A stretch of DNA of 64,000 nucleotides from Novosphingobium sp. EMRT-2 (lineage in GTDB: Bacteria > Pseudomonadota > Alphaproteobacteria > Sphingomonadales > Sphingomonadaceae): contig NZ_CP039697.1 of the NCBI RefSeq assembly GCF_005145025.1, forward strand, positions 62,001-126,000, given 5' to 3'. The position numbers and the translations under genes are program-made. A model generated the notes under the pieces. The model searched no databases. It saw only the letters and a program-made list of their open reading frames with translations, and was not told the origin of the DNA. Shown here piece by piece: positions 1 to 8,635 of this stretch (the first letter of the stretch is position 1; each line of letters opens with the position of its first letter).

Positions 1-1
1 G

Positions 2-490
2 CGGCTGCCCGATAACGGCGGCGTCTTCATGGTCCCGGCCTTCGTCGGCCTGGGCGCGCCGCACTGGCATACCGAGGCGCGCGGGATGCTGACCGGCATG
101 ACCTTCGACACCGGCGCGGCCCACATCGCGCGCGCCGCGCTGGAATCGGTGGCGTTCCAGACGGCCGATCTGGTAGCGGCGATGGAAGCGGACGGCGCGG
201 GCAAGCTCGCCGTCCTGCGCGTCGATGGCGGCATGGCGGCGAACGACTGGTTCTGCCAGTTCCTGGCCGACATTCTCGACATCGTGGTGGAGCGGCCGGC
301 CAACCTCGAAACCACCGCGCTGGGGGCGGCGCTGCTCGCGGGGCACCAGTCCGGCGCCTGGCCCGATGCGCTGTCGGCCGATCCGGGCGCGGAAGGCCTC
401 GTCCGCTTCGCTCCGCGGATGGCGTCGGAAGAACGGGCCGGGCTGATCGGCGGCTGGCAAACGGCCGTGCGCCGGGCCATCAGCGCCTGA
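2..490 (+). CDS. glpK: Glycerol kinase, C-terminal part (truncated by window edge)
   Basis: The frame is open from the first bases and ends in TGA. It encodes the second actin-like lobe of an FGGY-family kinase. The run NGGVFMVPAFVGLGAPHW and the later LRVDGGMAANDWFCQ and ETTALGAALLAG segments are the conserved C-terminal landmarks of glycerol kinase, which phosphorylates glycerol to sn-glycerol 3-phosphate in the cytoplasm. About two thirds of the protein lies upstream of the window, so the start and the catalytic Asp cannot be seen. Other FGGY sugar kinases are possible, but the G-L-G-A-P-x-W element and the overall spacing fit GlpK best. Confidence 0.85.
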   Translation, partial: RLPDNGGVFMVPAFVGLGAPHWHTEARGMLTGMTFDTGAAHIARAALESVAFQTADLVAAMEADGAGKLAVLRVDGGMAANDWFCQFLADILDIVVERPANLETTALGAALLAGHQSGAWPDALSADPGAEGLVRFAPRMASEERAGLIGGWQTAVRRAISA

Positions 491-509
491 GGTAGAGAGG
501 GAGAACCGC

Positions 510-1445
510 ATGCGCATTTTCCATCGCGGCTGCATGGCGCTGGCGGCGCTGTTGGCTCTGTCCGGCGTGGCGCGGGCCGCCCCGGGCGACTGGGTGCAAC
601 AGGTGCAACCCATCGCGCTTCCGGCCGACGGCAAGGGCATCGCCCTGCCGGTCACGCTGCCATCGCCCAAGGGCGCGGAAAGCCGCCACGAAGCCTGGGC
701 GCAGCAGGGGCCGGGGCAGCGGCTGGTCTATAACGTCAATCGGCCGGAACTGATCGTCGTCCCTCCCGCCCCGGGGGTTGCGCCGGCAGGCGATCAACCG
801 GCGGTGATTCTCGTTCCGGGTGGCGGCTTCGAGTTCCTGTCGATGAACAACGAAGGCTATGGCGTGGCCGAACGGCTCGGCAAGCTGGGCGTGCGCGTGT
901 TCATCCTCAAGTACCGCACGCTGGTCTTGCCCGACAGCATCGACGGGTTCCGCGATGCGCTGGCGAGCACGTTCGCGGGCAAGGGGCCGCCGATCGATAT
1001 CCTGCAGGATCTGCCCTATGCCGTGGCGGATGCGCAGTCCGCCGTGCGCACGGTGCGTGCGCGAGCGAAGGAATGGCATGTCGATCCCCGCCGCGTGGGG
1101 CTGCTGGGCTTTTCCGCCGGCGCGATGACGACGCTCGCGATGATGCAGGCCGATGTGCCCGATACCATGCCCGATTTCGCGGGACTAATTTATGGTCCGA
1201 CCAAGACCGGCCCCGTGCCGCCCCACGCGCCGCCGCTGTTCGCGGCGCTGGCGATGGATGACCGTTTCTTTGGCAAGGACGATCTCGGCCTGATCGACGG
1301 CTGGCGCAAATCCGGTGCCTCCGTGGAATTCCACCTGTACAGCGGCGGCGGCCACGGCTTCGCCTCGCAGCCCAATGGCACCACCAGCGATGCCTGGTTC
1401 AGTCAGTACGCCTTGTGGCTGAAGGCGATGAAGATCGTGCCGTAG
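510..1445 (+). CDS. Secreted alpha/beta-hydrolase (esterase/acetylxylan esterase-like)
   Basis: A 311-residue protein with an N-terminal signal peptide (residues 1-23, hydrophobic ALAALLALSGVARA then AAP). The hydrolase core shows an oxyanion-loop VPGGGFEFLS, the nucleophile elbow GFSAG near residue 202, a probable acid Asp in AMDDRFF and the catalytic His in GGGHGF near the C-terminus. This architecture is typical of secreted carbohydrate esterases and BD-FAE-like enzymes, but the substrate cannot be read from sequence. It begins 19 nt after the glycerol kinase stop with a strong ribosome site (AGAGGGAGAA), so it may be cotranscribed. A short GC-rich palindrome with a T-run follows its stop. 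Confidence 0.75.
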   Translation: MRIFHRGCMALAALLALSGVARAAPGDWVQQVQPIALPADGKGIALPVTLPSPKGAESRHEAWAQQGPGQRLVYNVNRPELIVVPPAPGVAPAGDQPAVILVPGGGFEFLSMNNEGYGVAERLGKLGVRVFILKYRTLVLPDSIDGFRDALASTFAGKGPPIDILQDLPYAVADAQSAVRTVRARAKEWHVDPRRVGLLGFSAGAMTTLAMMQADVPDTMPDFAGLIYGPTKTGPVPPHAPPLFAALAMDDRFFGKDDLGLIDGWRKSGASVEFHLYSGGGHGFASQPNGTTSDAWFSQYALWLKAMKIVP

Positions 1446-1465
1446 AATCCGCGCGGATTGTTTTT
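1446..1465 (+). terminator. Possible weak intrinsic terminator after the hydrolase gene
   Basis: AATCCGCGCGGATT is self-complementary (5-bp stem, GCGC loop) and is followed by GTTTTT directly after the TAG stop. The stem is short. The T-run overlaps a TTGACA element at 1464-1469 that could be a -35 box for the next gene, so this may be a promoter region instead. Confidence 0.4.
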
Positions 1466-1499
1466 GACATAAGCGGCCCGCCAATCGGATACCACGGGC

Positions 1500-2180
1500 A
1501 TGTGGGTATTGCTGGGCATCGCCATCATCGTCGCGGGCTTCGTGCTCCGCTTCAATCCGCTGCTCGTCATCGCGGCGGCGGCGCTGGCGACGGGGCTGGC
1601 GGCGGGGCTTGGCCCGGTGGCGATCATCGCCGCCTTCGGCAAGGCTTTCAACGATACGCGCTACGTCAGCGTGGTGTGGATCGTGCTGCCGGTCATTGGC
1701 ATGCTCGAAGCCTATGGTCTGCGCGAGCGGGCGAGAACGTTGATCGGCGGGTTGCGCGGCGCCACGACGGGGCGCTTGCTGGCGGGATACCTGCTGCTGC
1801 GCCAGGCGACGGCGGCGATCGGGCTGACCTCCGTCGCCGGCCATCCGCAGACCGTGCGGCCGCTGGTGGCCCCGATGGCGCTGGCGGCGGCAGAGGCGCA
1901 GGCGGGCGACCTCCCCGAAACGGAGCGCGAGGAAATCAAGGCCTGGGCCGCCGCGACCGACAACGTCGGGCTGTTCTTCGGCGAGGACATCTTCCTGGCG
2001 ATCGGGTCGATCCTGCTGATGAAAGGCCTTCTCGAACAATACGGCATCGTCGTCGAACCCTTTCAGCTTTCGGTCTGGGCCATTCCCACCGCTATCGCCG
2101 CCTTTGCGATCCACGGTTTCCGCCTATGGCTGCTGGACCGTCGCCTCGCCCGGACGAAGGGCCGGGAAACGGCGGCATGA
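1500..2180 (+). CDS. DUF969 family membrane protein (putative 5-oxoproline transporter subunit)
   Basis: A 226-residue, mostly hydrophobic protein with several predicted membrane segments, starting MWVLLGIAIIVAGF. The central stretch with RERARTLIGGLRGATTGR, LTSVAGHPQTVRPLVAPM and AATDNVGLFFGEDIF is what I recognise as DUF969. This family is nearly always encoded next to DUF979, often with pyroglutamyl peptidase or 5-oxoprolinase genes, and has been proposed as one half of a 5-oxoproline (pyroglutamate) transporter. No such enzyme lies next to it here. Its TGA overlaps the ATG of the next gene (ATGA), which indicates translational coupling. Confidence 0.8.
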   Translation: MWVLLGIAIIVAGFVLRFNPLLVIAAAALATGLAAGLGPVAIIAAFGKAFNDTRYVSVVWIVLPVIGMLEAYGLRERARTLIGGLRGATTGRLLAGYLLLRQATAAIGLTSVAGHPQTVRPLVAPMALAAAEAQAGDLPETEREEIKAWAAATDNVGLFFGEDIFLAIGSILLMKGLLEQYGIVVEPFQLSVWAIPTAIAAFAIHGFRLWLLDRRLARTKGRETAA

Positions 2181-3121
2181 TCACGCTGCAATGGGTCTAT
2201 GGCCTGGCCGGCGCGGTCTTTGCCGCCTTCGCCGTGCTGGGGCTGCGCGATGCCGGCAATGCCCGGCGGTTCCGGAATGGCGCGTTCTGGGGGCTGCTGG
2301 CCGCCAGCATGTGGGGCGGCGACCGGTTCGGCGATTTCGGCAACGGCTTGCTCGTGCTGGCGCTGGTGGGCATCGGCGCGTTGGGTTTAGGGCGGAGCGA
2401 TGCGGGCGAAGTTCCATCGAACACCCGCACAGAGCGGGCGGCGCGCCATGGCAACCGTTTGTTTCTGATCGCGCTGGTCATTCCGTTGACCGCGCTGGCG
2501 GGCACCTTGCTGTTCAAACAGTTTCCAGCGCTGATCGAGAGCAAGCAGGCGACGCTGATCAGCCTTGCGCTGGGCGTGCTGCTCGCGCTGGCGGCAGGCG
2601 GCGCGCTGCTGCGCGCGCCGCTCGCGCTGCCCTTGCAGCAAGGCAGGCGGCTGATGGATCAGGTGGGCTGGGCCGCGACCCTGCCGCAGATGCTGGCCAG
2701 CCTGGGCGCCGTGTTCGCGCTGGCTGGGGTGGGTGAGGCAGTCGGCGGGATCATCCGCCTTGGCATTCCGGCGGGCAGCCTGGTTGGCGCGGTGGTGGCC
2801 TTCGGGGTGGGGATGGCGCTGTTCACCATGGTGATGGGCAATGCCTTTGCAGCATTCCCGGTGATGTTCGCCGCCATCGGCATGCCGTTGCTGATTACCA
2901 CCTATCACGGCAATCCGGCGGTGATCAGCGCGATCGGGATGCTTGCCGGCTTTTGCGGCACGCTGATGACCCCGATGGCGGCCAATTTCAATCTGGTGCC
3001 CGCCGCGCTGCTGGAACTGCGCGATGACTATGGCGTGATCCGCCGCCAGATCGGCACCGCCTTGCCGTTGCTGGCGGTGAACATCGCGTTTCTCTACTGG
3101 TTCGCGTTCGCCGCCCGATAA
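2177..3121 (+). CDS. DUF979 family membrane protein (putative 5-oxoproline transporter subunit)
   Basis: A 314-residue polytopic membrane protein starting MITLQWVYGLAG. The start was chosen because its ATG overlaps the stop of the DUF969 gene by 4 nt; the frame is open further upstream only because it runs antiphase through that gene. Features such as LLAASMWGGDRFGDFGNGLLV, the repeated small-residue helices and the C-terminal TLMTPMAANFNLVPAALLELRDDYGVI match DUF979. The role as partner of DUF969 in solute transport across the inner membrane is a family-level inference. The gene ends 5 nt before the convergent sulfotransferase gene. Confidence 0.8.
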   Translation: MITLQWVYGLAGAVFAAFAVLGLRDAGNARRFRNGAFWGLLAASMWGGDRFGDFGNGLLVLALVGIGALGLGRSDAGEVPSNTRTERAARHGNRLFLIALVIPLTALAGTLLFKQFPALIESKQATLISLALGVLLALAAGGALLRAPLALPLQQGRRLMDQVGWAATLPQMLASLGAVFALAGVGEAVGGIIRLGIPAGSLVGAVVAFGVGMALFTMVMGNAFAAFPVMFAAIGMPLLITTYHGNPAVISAIGMLAGFCGTLMTPMAANFNLVPAALLELRDDYGVIRRQIGTALPLLAVNIAFLYWFAFAAR

Positions 3122-3126
3122 CGCCG

Positions 3127-4731
3127 TCAGTCGCAGGCGATGCCCGCCTGTTCCAGCCAGGCGCGGGCCGGGGCGAGATGCGCTTCGTAGTGGCGCCAGC
3201 GCTGCACGGAACCGGCGTTGAGCGGCCGGCGCACCTGCTGCGCGCTGGGCGTCGCCACCGCGCCGCTGGCGGTATGGAACGACAGGCAGGCGTCGTCCCA
3301 GGGCAGATGGCAATGATCGAGCAGGCGCCGGGTTTCGCCTTCCTGATCGGCGATCAGGGCTTCGTAGCCGAGTTCGAGCACGCGGTCGGGAAACAGATCC
3401 CGCCACAGCGCGACCAGGCCATCGAACAGGGCATAGTACCGCGCCGCATCGACGAGGTCATACGACCAGCCGTAGTAGGGCGAGGTCGTGGCGAACAGGT
3501 TCTTGTAGTTGCTCCAAACCGCATCGAGCGGATGGCGGCGCAGGCACACGATGCGGGCGTTGGGCAGCGCGCGCGCGATGTGCCCGGCGTAGAGGAAGTT
3601 GAGCGGGAACTTGTCGACGAAGATCGGCGCATCGCCCCCGGCGTGCTGCCGCGCGCGGTCGAGATAGGCGCGGCCGAGGTCTTCGGGCCGCGCCGATCGC
3701 ACGCCCGCGATAGTCTCGGGATCGAGCACCATGCGCGAAGGGCTTTGCGACAGGCGTTTTAGCGCCAGCGGCATCGCCTGCAACTCGCCCGCCGATTCCA
3801 GTTGCGGGTGGGCCGCCAGGATGCGGTCGACCAGTGTCGTGCCGGTGCGCGGCATACCCACCACGAAGATCGGCGCATCCGGCAGCGCGCTTTCACCCGC
3901 GAAATAGGCGGGATCGGCAAAGGCCTGGCGCAGCGCGGCGGCGTTGCGCTCGTCGCTCTCCATCGAAAAGCCCAGCTGCTTGCGGTGCGCGGCGTTGGCG
4001 GTGGAAAGATGGCGGAAGACGTCCTCGTGCCGCTCCAGATCCTCGTATTCCTTGGCGGCGGCATAGTGGATGCGCAACCGTTCGACCGGATCGGGCTGCG
4101 CGCCGATGGCCGTTTCCAGCCGCGCGACGTGGTTGAGGTCCGCCTTCTGACGGCGCAATCCGGCAAGGCCGAGATGGGCGCGCCCGTTGCCCGGATCGTG
4201 CGCCAGCATGGCCTCGTACTGCGCCTCGGCATCGTCGGTGCGGCCGAAGAAGCCGTAGCTGCTGGCAAGGTTGAAGCGGAAGGTGACGTTGTGGGGCACG
4301 GCGGCGACGGCGCGTTCGAACAGGGGCACCGCCGCGCCATGATCGCCGAGCCGGGCATACGTGCAGCCGATCGTATCGAGCACCAGCGGATCGTCGGTGG
4401 GGCAGCGCGCGGCATGGTCGGCGGCGGCGCGGGCTTCGGCCTCCCGCCGCAGCAGGATCAGCAGGCGGGCGTGCTGCGCGGCGTATTCGGCATTGCCGCG
4501 CGCCAGCGAGACCGCCCGTTCCACGGCCGGCAGCGCGGCATTGACCCGCCCGGTTTCGGCCAGTGCCATGCCCAGCAGGAAATGCGCCTCGGGGAGCGCG
4601 GCATTCACGCGCAGCGCGGCATCGGCGAGTTGCGCGCAACCCGCCACATCGCCCCGGCGCAGCGCCGCGCGCGCCTGCTGGAGCGAGGCGGTGGTGCGAT
4701 CGGCAGGCGCGGGCGAACGCAGCAGACTCAC
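3127..4731 (-). CDS. TPR-repeat sulfotransferase family protein
   Basis: A 534-residue protein with two parts. The first ~270 residues are tandem tetratricopeptide-type helices (for example ALRRGDVAGCAQLADAALRVN and VPLFERAVAAVPHNVTFRFNLA). The rest is a sulfotransferase domain with the PAPS 5'-phosphosulfate loop VGMPRTGTTLVDRIL near residue 295, a KFPLNFLYAGHI segment and the 3'-phosphate region CLRRHPLDAVWSNY. It would transfer sulfate from PAPS to an unknown acceptor. The start is a GTG 3 nt after the TAA of the desaturase gene (TAAACGGTG), so the two are translationally coupled. Co-occurrence with a lipid-modifying hydroxylase suggests, as inference only, a sulfated lipid or surface metabolite. 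Confidence 0.8.
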   Translation of the reverse strand: MSLLRSPAPADRTTASLQQARAALRRGDVAGCAQLADAALRVNAALPEAHFLLGMALAETGRVNAALPAVERAVSLARGNAEYAAQHARLLILLRREAEARAAADHAARCPTDDPLVLDTIGCTYARLGDHGAAVPLFERAVAAVPHNVTFRFNLASSYGFFGRTDDAEAQYEAMLAHDPGNGRAHLGLAGLRRQKADLNHVARLETAIGAQPDPVERLRIHYAAAKEYEDLERHEDVFRHLSTANAAHRKQLGFSMESDERNAAALRQAFADPAYFAGESALPDAPIFVVGMPRTGTTLVDRILAAHPQLESAGELQAMPLALKRLSQSPSRMVLDPETIAGVRSARPEDLGRAYLDRARQHAGGDAPIFVDKFPLNFLYAGHIARALPNARIVCLRRHPLDAVWSNYKNLFATTSPYYGWSYDLVDAARYYALFDGLVALWRDLFPDRVLELGYEALIADQEGETRRLLDHCHLPWDDACLSFHTASGAVATPSAQQVRRPLNAGSVQRWRHYEAHLAPARAWLEQAGIACD

Positions 4732-4734
4732 CGT

Positions 4735-5628
4735 TTAGCCGGCGGTGGCCGGGGGCTCGGTGCGCCGGGCCTTGATCGCGTCGATCACCGGGCGGAACGG
4801 GAACAGGAACTGCTCCCAGATCGACAGCCGCTTGCGCTCGTCCTGCCCCACCACGTCCGCTTCGCCTTCGCGATAGGTGCCGAACACGCGATCGATCAGG
4901 ATCAGCGAATTGGCGTAATTGCAGCGGGTGTCTTCATAGGGCACCGAATGGTGCAGGCTGTGGTTGCGGATCGTCGTGAAGAAGAAGGAATAGAACAGCG
5001 GCGGATCGGACCGGACGTTGGCATGGGCGAACGTTGACACCACGCCCAGAATGTTCGCCGCGCAGAAGATCGCAGCCAGCGGCAGATCGAACAGCGCCAC
5101 CACGCTCAGGCTGATCAGGAACAGTTCGATCGGATTGCCGACATATCCCTTCATCGCGTTCAGCTGGGTGATGTGGTGGTGCGGCGCATGGGTGAGCCAG
5201 GCCGGATGCCAGTTGTGCATCAGCCGGTGCATCCAGTACTGGCCGAACTCGATCAGGAACACGACCAGCGCCACCTGGAGCAGGAACGGCATGTGCATCG
5301 CCCAGTCGGTGGTGATGCCCAGCGATTTCTTGACCGCCTTCAGCGGATCTTCCGCCAGGGTGTTGGAAACCCACGAGATCGCGGTGTAGCCGAGGACCAC
5401 GTAGAACGTATCGGTCAGGAACTCGCGCGTGTTCAACCGCCAGCCGACGTGCCGTTCGAACAGGAACTCCAGCCCCAGCACGATCGCCGTGATGGCGAGG
5501 CCGGCCACGATGATGGTCGCCGGATGCTTGGCCAGCGCTTCGGGAATCAACGCCCAGAACAGCACCACGGCGACGATCATCGCCGGGGGGATCAGGTTGA
5601 CCAGCGTCTGCTTGAAGTCCTTGCCCAT
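4735..5628 (-). CDS. Sterol desaturase / fatty acid hydroxylase superfamily membrane protein
   Basis: A 297-residue integral membrane protein with three histidine clusters: HRLMH, HAPHH and HSLHH (HX3H and two HX2HH). These bind the di-iron centre of the membrane fatty acid hydroxylase/sterol desaturase superfamily. Hydrophobic helices precede the clusters (PPAMIVAVVLFWALIPEA, TIIVAGLAITAIVLGL). The ATG at 5628 is preferred over in-frame codons upstream because MGKDFKQ follows an AGGACCACG ribosome site and because the upstream extension would run into operator A. The substrate (fatty acid, sterol or ether lipid) cannot be predicted. The gene leads an operon with the TPR-sulfotransferase and has its own operator 48 nt upstream. 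Confidence 0.8.
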   Translation of the reverse strand: MGKDFKQTLVNLIPPAMIVAVVLFWALIPEALAKHPATIIVAGLAITAIVLGLEFLFERHVGWRLNTREFLTDTFYVVLGYTAISWVSNTLAEDPLKAVKKSLGITTDWAMHMPFLLQVALVVFLIEFGQYWMHRLMHNWHPAWLTHAPHHHITQLNAMKGYVGNPIELFLISLSVVALFDLPLAAIFCAANILGVVSTFAHANVRSDPPLFYSFFFTTIRNHSLHHSVPYEDTRCNYANSLILIDRVFGTYREGEADVVGQDERKRLSIWEQFLFPFRPVIDAIKARRTEPPATAG

Positions 5629-5676
5629 CGTGGTCCTCGGCGGATGGCTGTCCGAATGATGCGGGCATGCTATCGA

Positions 5677-5702
5677 TATTACCTTTACCGTCAAGCGTAA
5701 TA
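5677..5702. promoter_or_regulatory. Operator A: TATTAC-N14-GTAATA
   Basis: The palindrome is extended to ATATTAC/GTAATAT with a 14-nt spacer and lies 48 nt upstream of the desaturase ATG. The same 6-nt arms with the same spacer recur at 5759, 14247 and 17023. The size and two-turn spacing resemble NikR-type operators, and a NikR-like regulator is encoded at 13705-14229. Binding is inferred. Confidence 0.75.
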
Positions 5703-5758
5703 TTCCGCATCTGCTAACGCACTTGGCGGCGCATGCCGCGGCTCTCGGGCCTAAAAGG

Positions 5759-5784
5759 TATTACATTGCCGCCTTCTCGTAATA
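5759..5784. promoter_or_regulatory. Operator B: TATTAC-N14-GTAATA
   Basis: A second copy of the palindrome in the same divergent intergenic region, 79 nt upstream of the beta-propeller ATG at 5864. Arms and 14-nt spacing are identical to operators A, C and D, while the spacer bases differ, so the arms are the conserved part. Confidence 0.75.
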
Positions 5785-5863
5785 ACGGCGTGGACAAGCC
5801 GATTGTTTCGGACAATGCTGCACCGCGAAAGCGCAAGCGCTGTTTCCTCAAAGGAGAACCGGA

Positions 5864-6790
5864 ATGAACAGGCTCGAGTTGGCGATGGTGACGCTTACCG
5901 CTCTTTGCGTGGCGATCCCTGCGGCGCAGGCGCAGGAAGAACAGGTGATCACCGTCCCGGGCTTCGCGGATTTCCTCGCGGTGGATGGCGATACCGTCTG
6001 GGCGACCAACAAGGGCAGGGTGGAGCAGTGGGCGCGCGGCGGCAAGCGCGCGGAAGTGCCGATGACGCGCCCCTGCGGCGCCATGGCCGTGGCCGACAGT
6101 GCACTGTGGGTCGCCGATTGCAAGGAAAGCGCGCTCAAGCGCATCGACACGCGCACCGCGCAGATCACCGCCACGATCCCGACCGGCATCGCCAATCCGT
6201 TCGGCGAGCTGAACGTCGTGGCGGGCGCCGGCTCGATCTGGGTTGCCAGCGACGGCAAGGGCGTGGTTTCGCGCGTCGATCCCGCGACCAATAGCGTGAC
6301 CGCCACTATTCCGGTCGATCCGGGCACGTTCTATTTGGCATTCGGGCTGGGATCGCTGTGGGCGGTCAGCAGCGCGCAGCAGTCCGTCCAGCGCATCGAT
6401 CCCGCGACCAATGCCGTTGCCGGGAAGACCGCGCTGGGCAAGGAACCGGGCTTCCTCGCCGCCGGCGAAGGCGCGGTGTGGGTGCAGGAGCAGGGCGATG
6501 GCACCGTCGCGCGGATCGATCCCGCCACGGGCGCCGTCACCGGCCGCGTCAAGGTGGGCGATAACCTCAAGTACGGCGATATCGACACTGGCGGCGGCAA
6601 GGTGTGGCTGCGCACCACCGCCGACCAGGTGTTCGTGGTGATCGACCCGGCGACGCTGGCGATCCGCGCGCGCATGGGGAAGGCGTCGGGCAGCGGCGCG
6701 CTGCGCTATACGCGCAAGGGCGTGTGGACGACCTCGCACGACGTGCACACGCTCTCGTGGTGGACCAAGCCGGGCAAGATCGGGAATTAG
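5864..6790 (+). CDS. Secreted YVTN/NHL-type beta-propeller protein (Vgb-like fold)
   Basis: A 308-residue protein with a signal peptide ending in AIPAAQA-QEE (residues 1-24). The mature part is a string of blades with repeated RIDPATNAV/RVDPATNSV, GxGSIWVASDGKG and GSLWAVSSAQQS elements about 40-45 residues apart. These are typical of six- or seven-bladed propellers of the YVTN/virginiamycin B lyase-like kind. No catalytic motif can be assigned, so a binding or periplasmic scaffold role is as likely as enzymatic activity. It is divergent from the desaturase operon and has its own copy of the operator, which ties it to the nitrogen regulon. A ribosome site (AAAGGAGAACC) precedes the ATG. Confidence 0.7.
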   Translation: MNRLELAMVTLTALCVAIPAAQAQEEQVITVPGFADFLAVDGDTVWATNKGRVEQWARGGKRAEVPMTRPCGAMAVADSALWVADCKESALKRIDTRTAQITATIPTGIANPFGELNVVAGAGSIWVASDGKGVVSRVDPATNSVTATIPVDPGTFYLAFGLGSLWAVSSAQQSVQRIDPATNAVAGKTALGKEPGFLAAGEGAVWVQEQGDGTVARIDPATGAVTGRVKVGDNLKYGDIDTGGGKVWLRTTADQVFVVIDPATLAIRARMGKASGSGALRYTRKGVWTTSHDVHTLSWWTKPGKIGN

Positions 6791-6798
6791 CGGCGTAG

Positions 6799-6860
6799 CC
6801 CTCTTCCCTTCAGGGGAGAGGGTTGGGAGAGGGGCAAGCGCTGCGTCAGCCCCTCTCAAC
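6799..6860. terminator. Double hairpin between convergent genes
   Basis: CCCTCTTCCC and GGGGAGAGGG pair at 6799-6822. Directly after, GTTGGGAGAGGGGC can pair with GCCCCTCTCAAC ending at 6860, with a 2-nt bulge. It fills the 75-nt gap between the beta-propeller and allophanate hydrolase genes and probably terminates both strands. The G/C-only arms also resemble dispersed repeats of these genomes. Confidence 0.5.
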
Positions 6861-6865
6861 TCCGG

Positions 6866-8635
6866 CTAGAGGCTCGCGATGTAGGCGCGCCAGCCACCCA
6901 GGTGGGTGATGTCGGTCGCCCCGTCCATCGCGCGTGGTTCGGCGACGAAGCCCTTCACGCTGCTGCCGTCGGCCAGCGTCACCGTGCCGATCGCGAGCGG
7001 AGGCACCACTTCGGCCACGAAGCTGCCGAAGGCGGCGACATCGAGTTCATAGACCTCGACCGCGATTGCCGCGCCATCGGCGCTGTGCACCAGCGCGGGC
7101 TTGGGCGGCACGCTGTCGGCGATGGCATAGAGCCGGTACGTGGGCGCTGTCTCGAACGCGCCGACGAACGCGGCCTCGCGCGAGGTGAGCTGCCAGTGCA
7201 GCGGCATGTCCTTGAGGTGGGCGCCGACGACGGCGAGTTTCACGGTCTGCATTCGTCCCTCCAGATCGAGCGGCGGTGGCGGCGGCAAGTCGGCGGCCGC
7301 CAGGTAGTCGTTGGCCAGCGTCAAAAGACCCTGATCGGTATCGGCAGGCCCGATCAGGGTGATCCCGAAGCCGGTGGCATTAGCGCGCGCGCCGGTCGGC
7401 ACGGCCACGGCGGCCATGTCGAGCAGGTTCACGAAGTTGGTATAGGCGCCGAGGTTGCTGTTGAGCGCGATCGGCGCAGCCAGCAGTTCCGCCACGCGAT
7501 AGGTCGTGCCCGTGGTGGGGAAAGCCAGCACGTCGATGGCGTCCCACATCTGGTCCGCCTGCCGCTTGAGCGCGGCCAGGCGATAGATGCCGTTGAACAG
7601 CGCGACCGCGCCGATGTCGCGCCCCGGTTCGACAACCTTGCGCACAGTTTCGTCGATCGCATCGGGATCGCTGGCGAGAATGCCGGCGATGGCAGCCGTG
7701 CGTTCGGCAACCCAGGGGCCGCCGTAGAGAAGCTGCGCCGCTTCCTGCAGCGGCGCCATGTCGATCTCCACGATCTCGCCCAGCGTACCGAGCTTTTCGA
7801 GCGCGCGGTCATAGAGATATTCGGATTCGGTATCGCCGAACCACAGGCGCTGTGCCCGGCGAGGCACGCCGATGCGCGCGCGGCCTACCGGGCGATCGGC
7901 CAGCGGCTTGGAATAGGGATCGGCGGCATCGAAGCCCGCCACCACGGCATCGATCAGGGCCGCACCGGCGATGTCATCGGTAAACGCGGTGATGCAATCG
8001 ATCGTGCGGCAGGCCGGAACAAGGCCGCGCGTGCTCCACCGCCCCTTGCTGGGCTTGAACCCGATGAGATGGTTGAACGCGGCGGGCACGCGGCCCGATC
8101 CGGCGGTGTCGGTGCCGAGCGCGAAGGGCACCAGCCCCGCCGCGACGACGACCGCCGAACCCGAACTCGATCCGCCGCTGACATAGGCGAGGTTATGCAC
8201 ATTGCGCGGAATGCCATAGGGCGTGCGCGTGCCGACAAGGCCGGTGGCGAACTGATCAAGGTTGGTCTTGCCGACGCAGATCGCGCCGGCCGCTGTCAGC
8301 CGCGCGGTAACGTCCGACGAACCATCGGGGCGATAGGCGAACGCGGGGCAGCCGGCTGTCGTCTCGAAGCCGGCGACATCGATGTTATCCTTCACCGCGA
8401 AAGGCACGCCCGCCAGCGGCAGCGCTTCGCCGGCCGCGACGCGGGCATCGACGGCACGCGCGGCTTCGCGCAGCGCCTCGGGATCGGCGCGGCTGATCCA
8501 GGCCTGCGGTTGCACCGCATCGTAGGCGGCGATGCGGGCCAGCGTCTCTTCCATCACGGCGAGCGCGCTGGTTTCTCCGCTGGTGATAGCGGCGGCGGTG
8601 GCGGCAACGCCGCGCCTGGTGAACGACACGCTCAT
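6866..8635 (-). CDS. atzF: Allophanate hydrolase
   Basis: A 589-residue amidase-signature enzyme hydrolysing allophanate to ammonia and CO2 in the cytoplasm. The Ser-cisSer-Lys triad is visible: Lys in FAVKDNIDVAG, the cis-Ser in YVSGGSSSGSAV and the nucleophile Ser in LGTDTAGSGRVPA. After about residue 440 comes the extra C-terminal domain of allophanate hydrolases (LAVVGAHLKDMPLHWQLTSR through HLGGWRAYIASL). Length is normal for AtzF. The ATG at 8635 overlaps the carboxylase TGA (ATGA); the longer in-frame reading upstream is antiphase with the carboxylase and was rejected. It is the last gene of the operon and finishes the pathway begun by the carboxylase. Confidence 0.93.
   Translation of the reverse strand: MSVSFTRRGVAATAAAITSGETSALAVMEETLARIAAYDAVQPQAWISRADPEALREAARAVDARVAAGEALPLAGVPFAVKDNIDVAGFETTAGCPAFAYRPDGSSDVTARLTAAGAICVGKTNLDQFATGLVGTRTPYGIPRNVHNLAYVSGGSSSGSAVVVAAGLVPFALGTDTAGSGRVPAAFNHLIGFKPSKGRWSTRGLVPACRTIDCITAFTDDIAGAALIDAVVAGFDAADPYSKPLADRPVGRARIGVPRRAQRLWFGDTESEYLYDRALEKLGTLGEIVEIDMAPLQEAAQLLYGGPWVAERTAAIAGILASDPDAIDETVRKVVEPGRDIGAVALFNGIYRLAALKRQADQMWDAIDVLAFPTTGTTYRVAELLAAPIALNSNLGAYTNFVNLLDMAAVAVPTGARANATGFGITLIGPADTDQGLLTLANDYLAAADLPPPPPLDLEGRMQTVKLAVVGAHLKDMPLHWQLTSREAAFVGAFETAPTYRLYAIADSVPPKPALVHSADGAAIAVEVYELDVAAFGSFVAEVVPPLAIGTVTLADGSSVKGFVAEPRAMDGATDITHLGGWRAYIASL

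Noticed and set aside
1464..1492. TTGACA...GATAC promoter for the DUF969 gene
   Set aside because: The -10 match is poor and would leave almost no leader before ATG 1500, so it is mentioned only as an alternative to the weak terminator.
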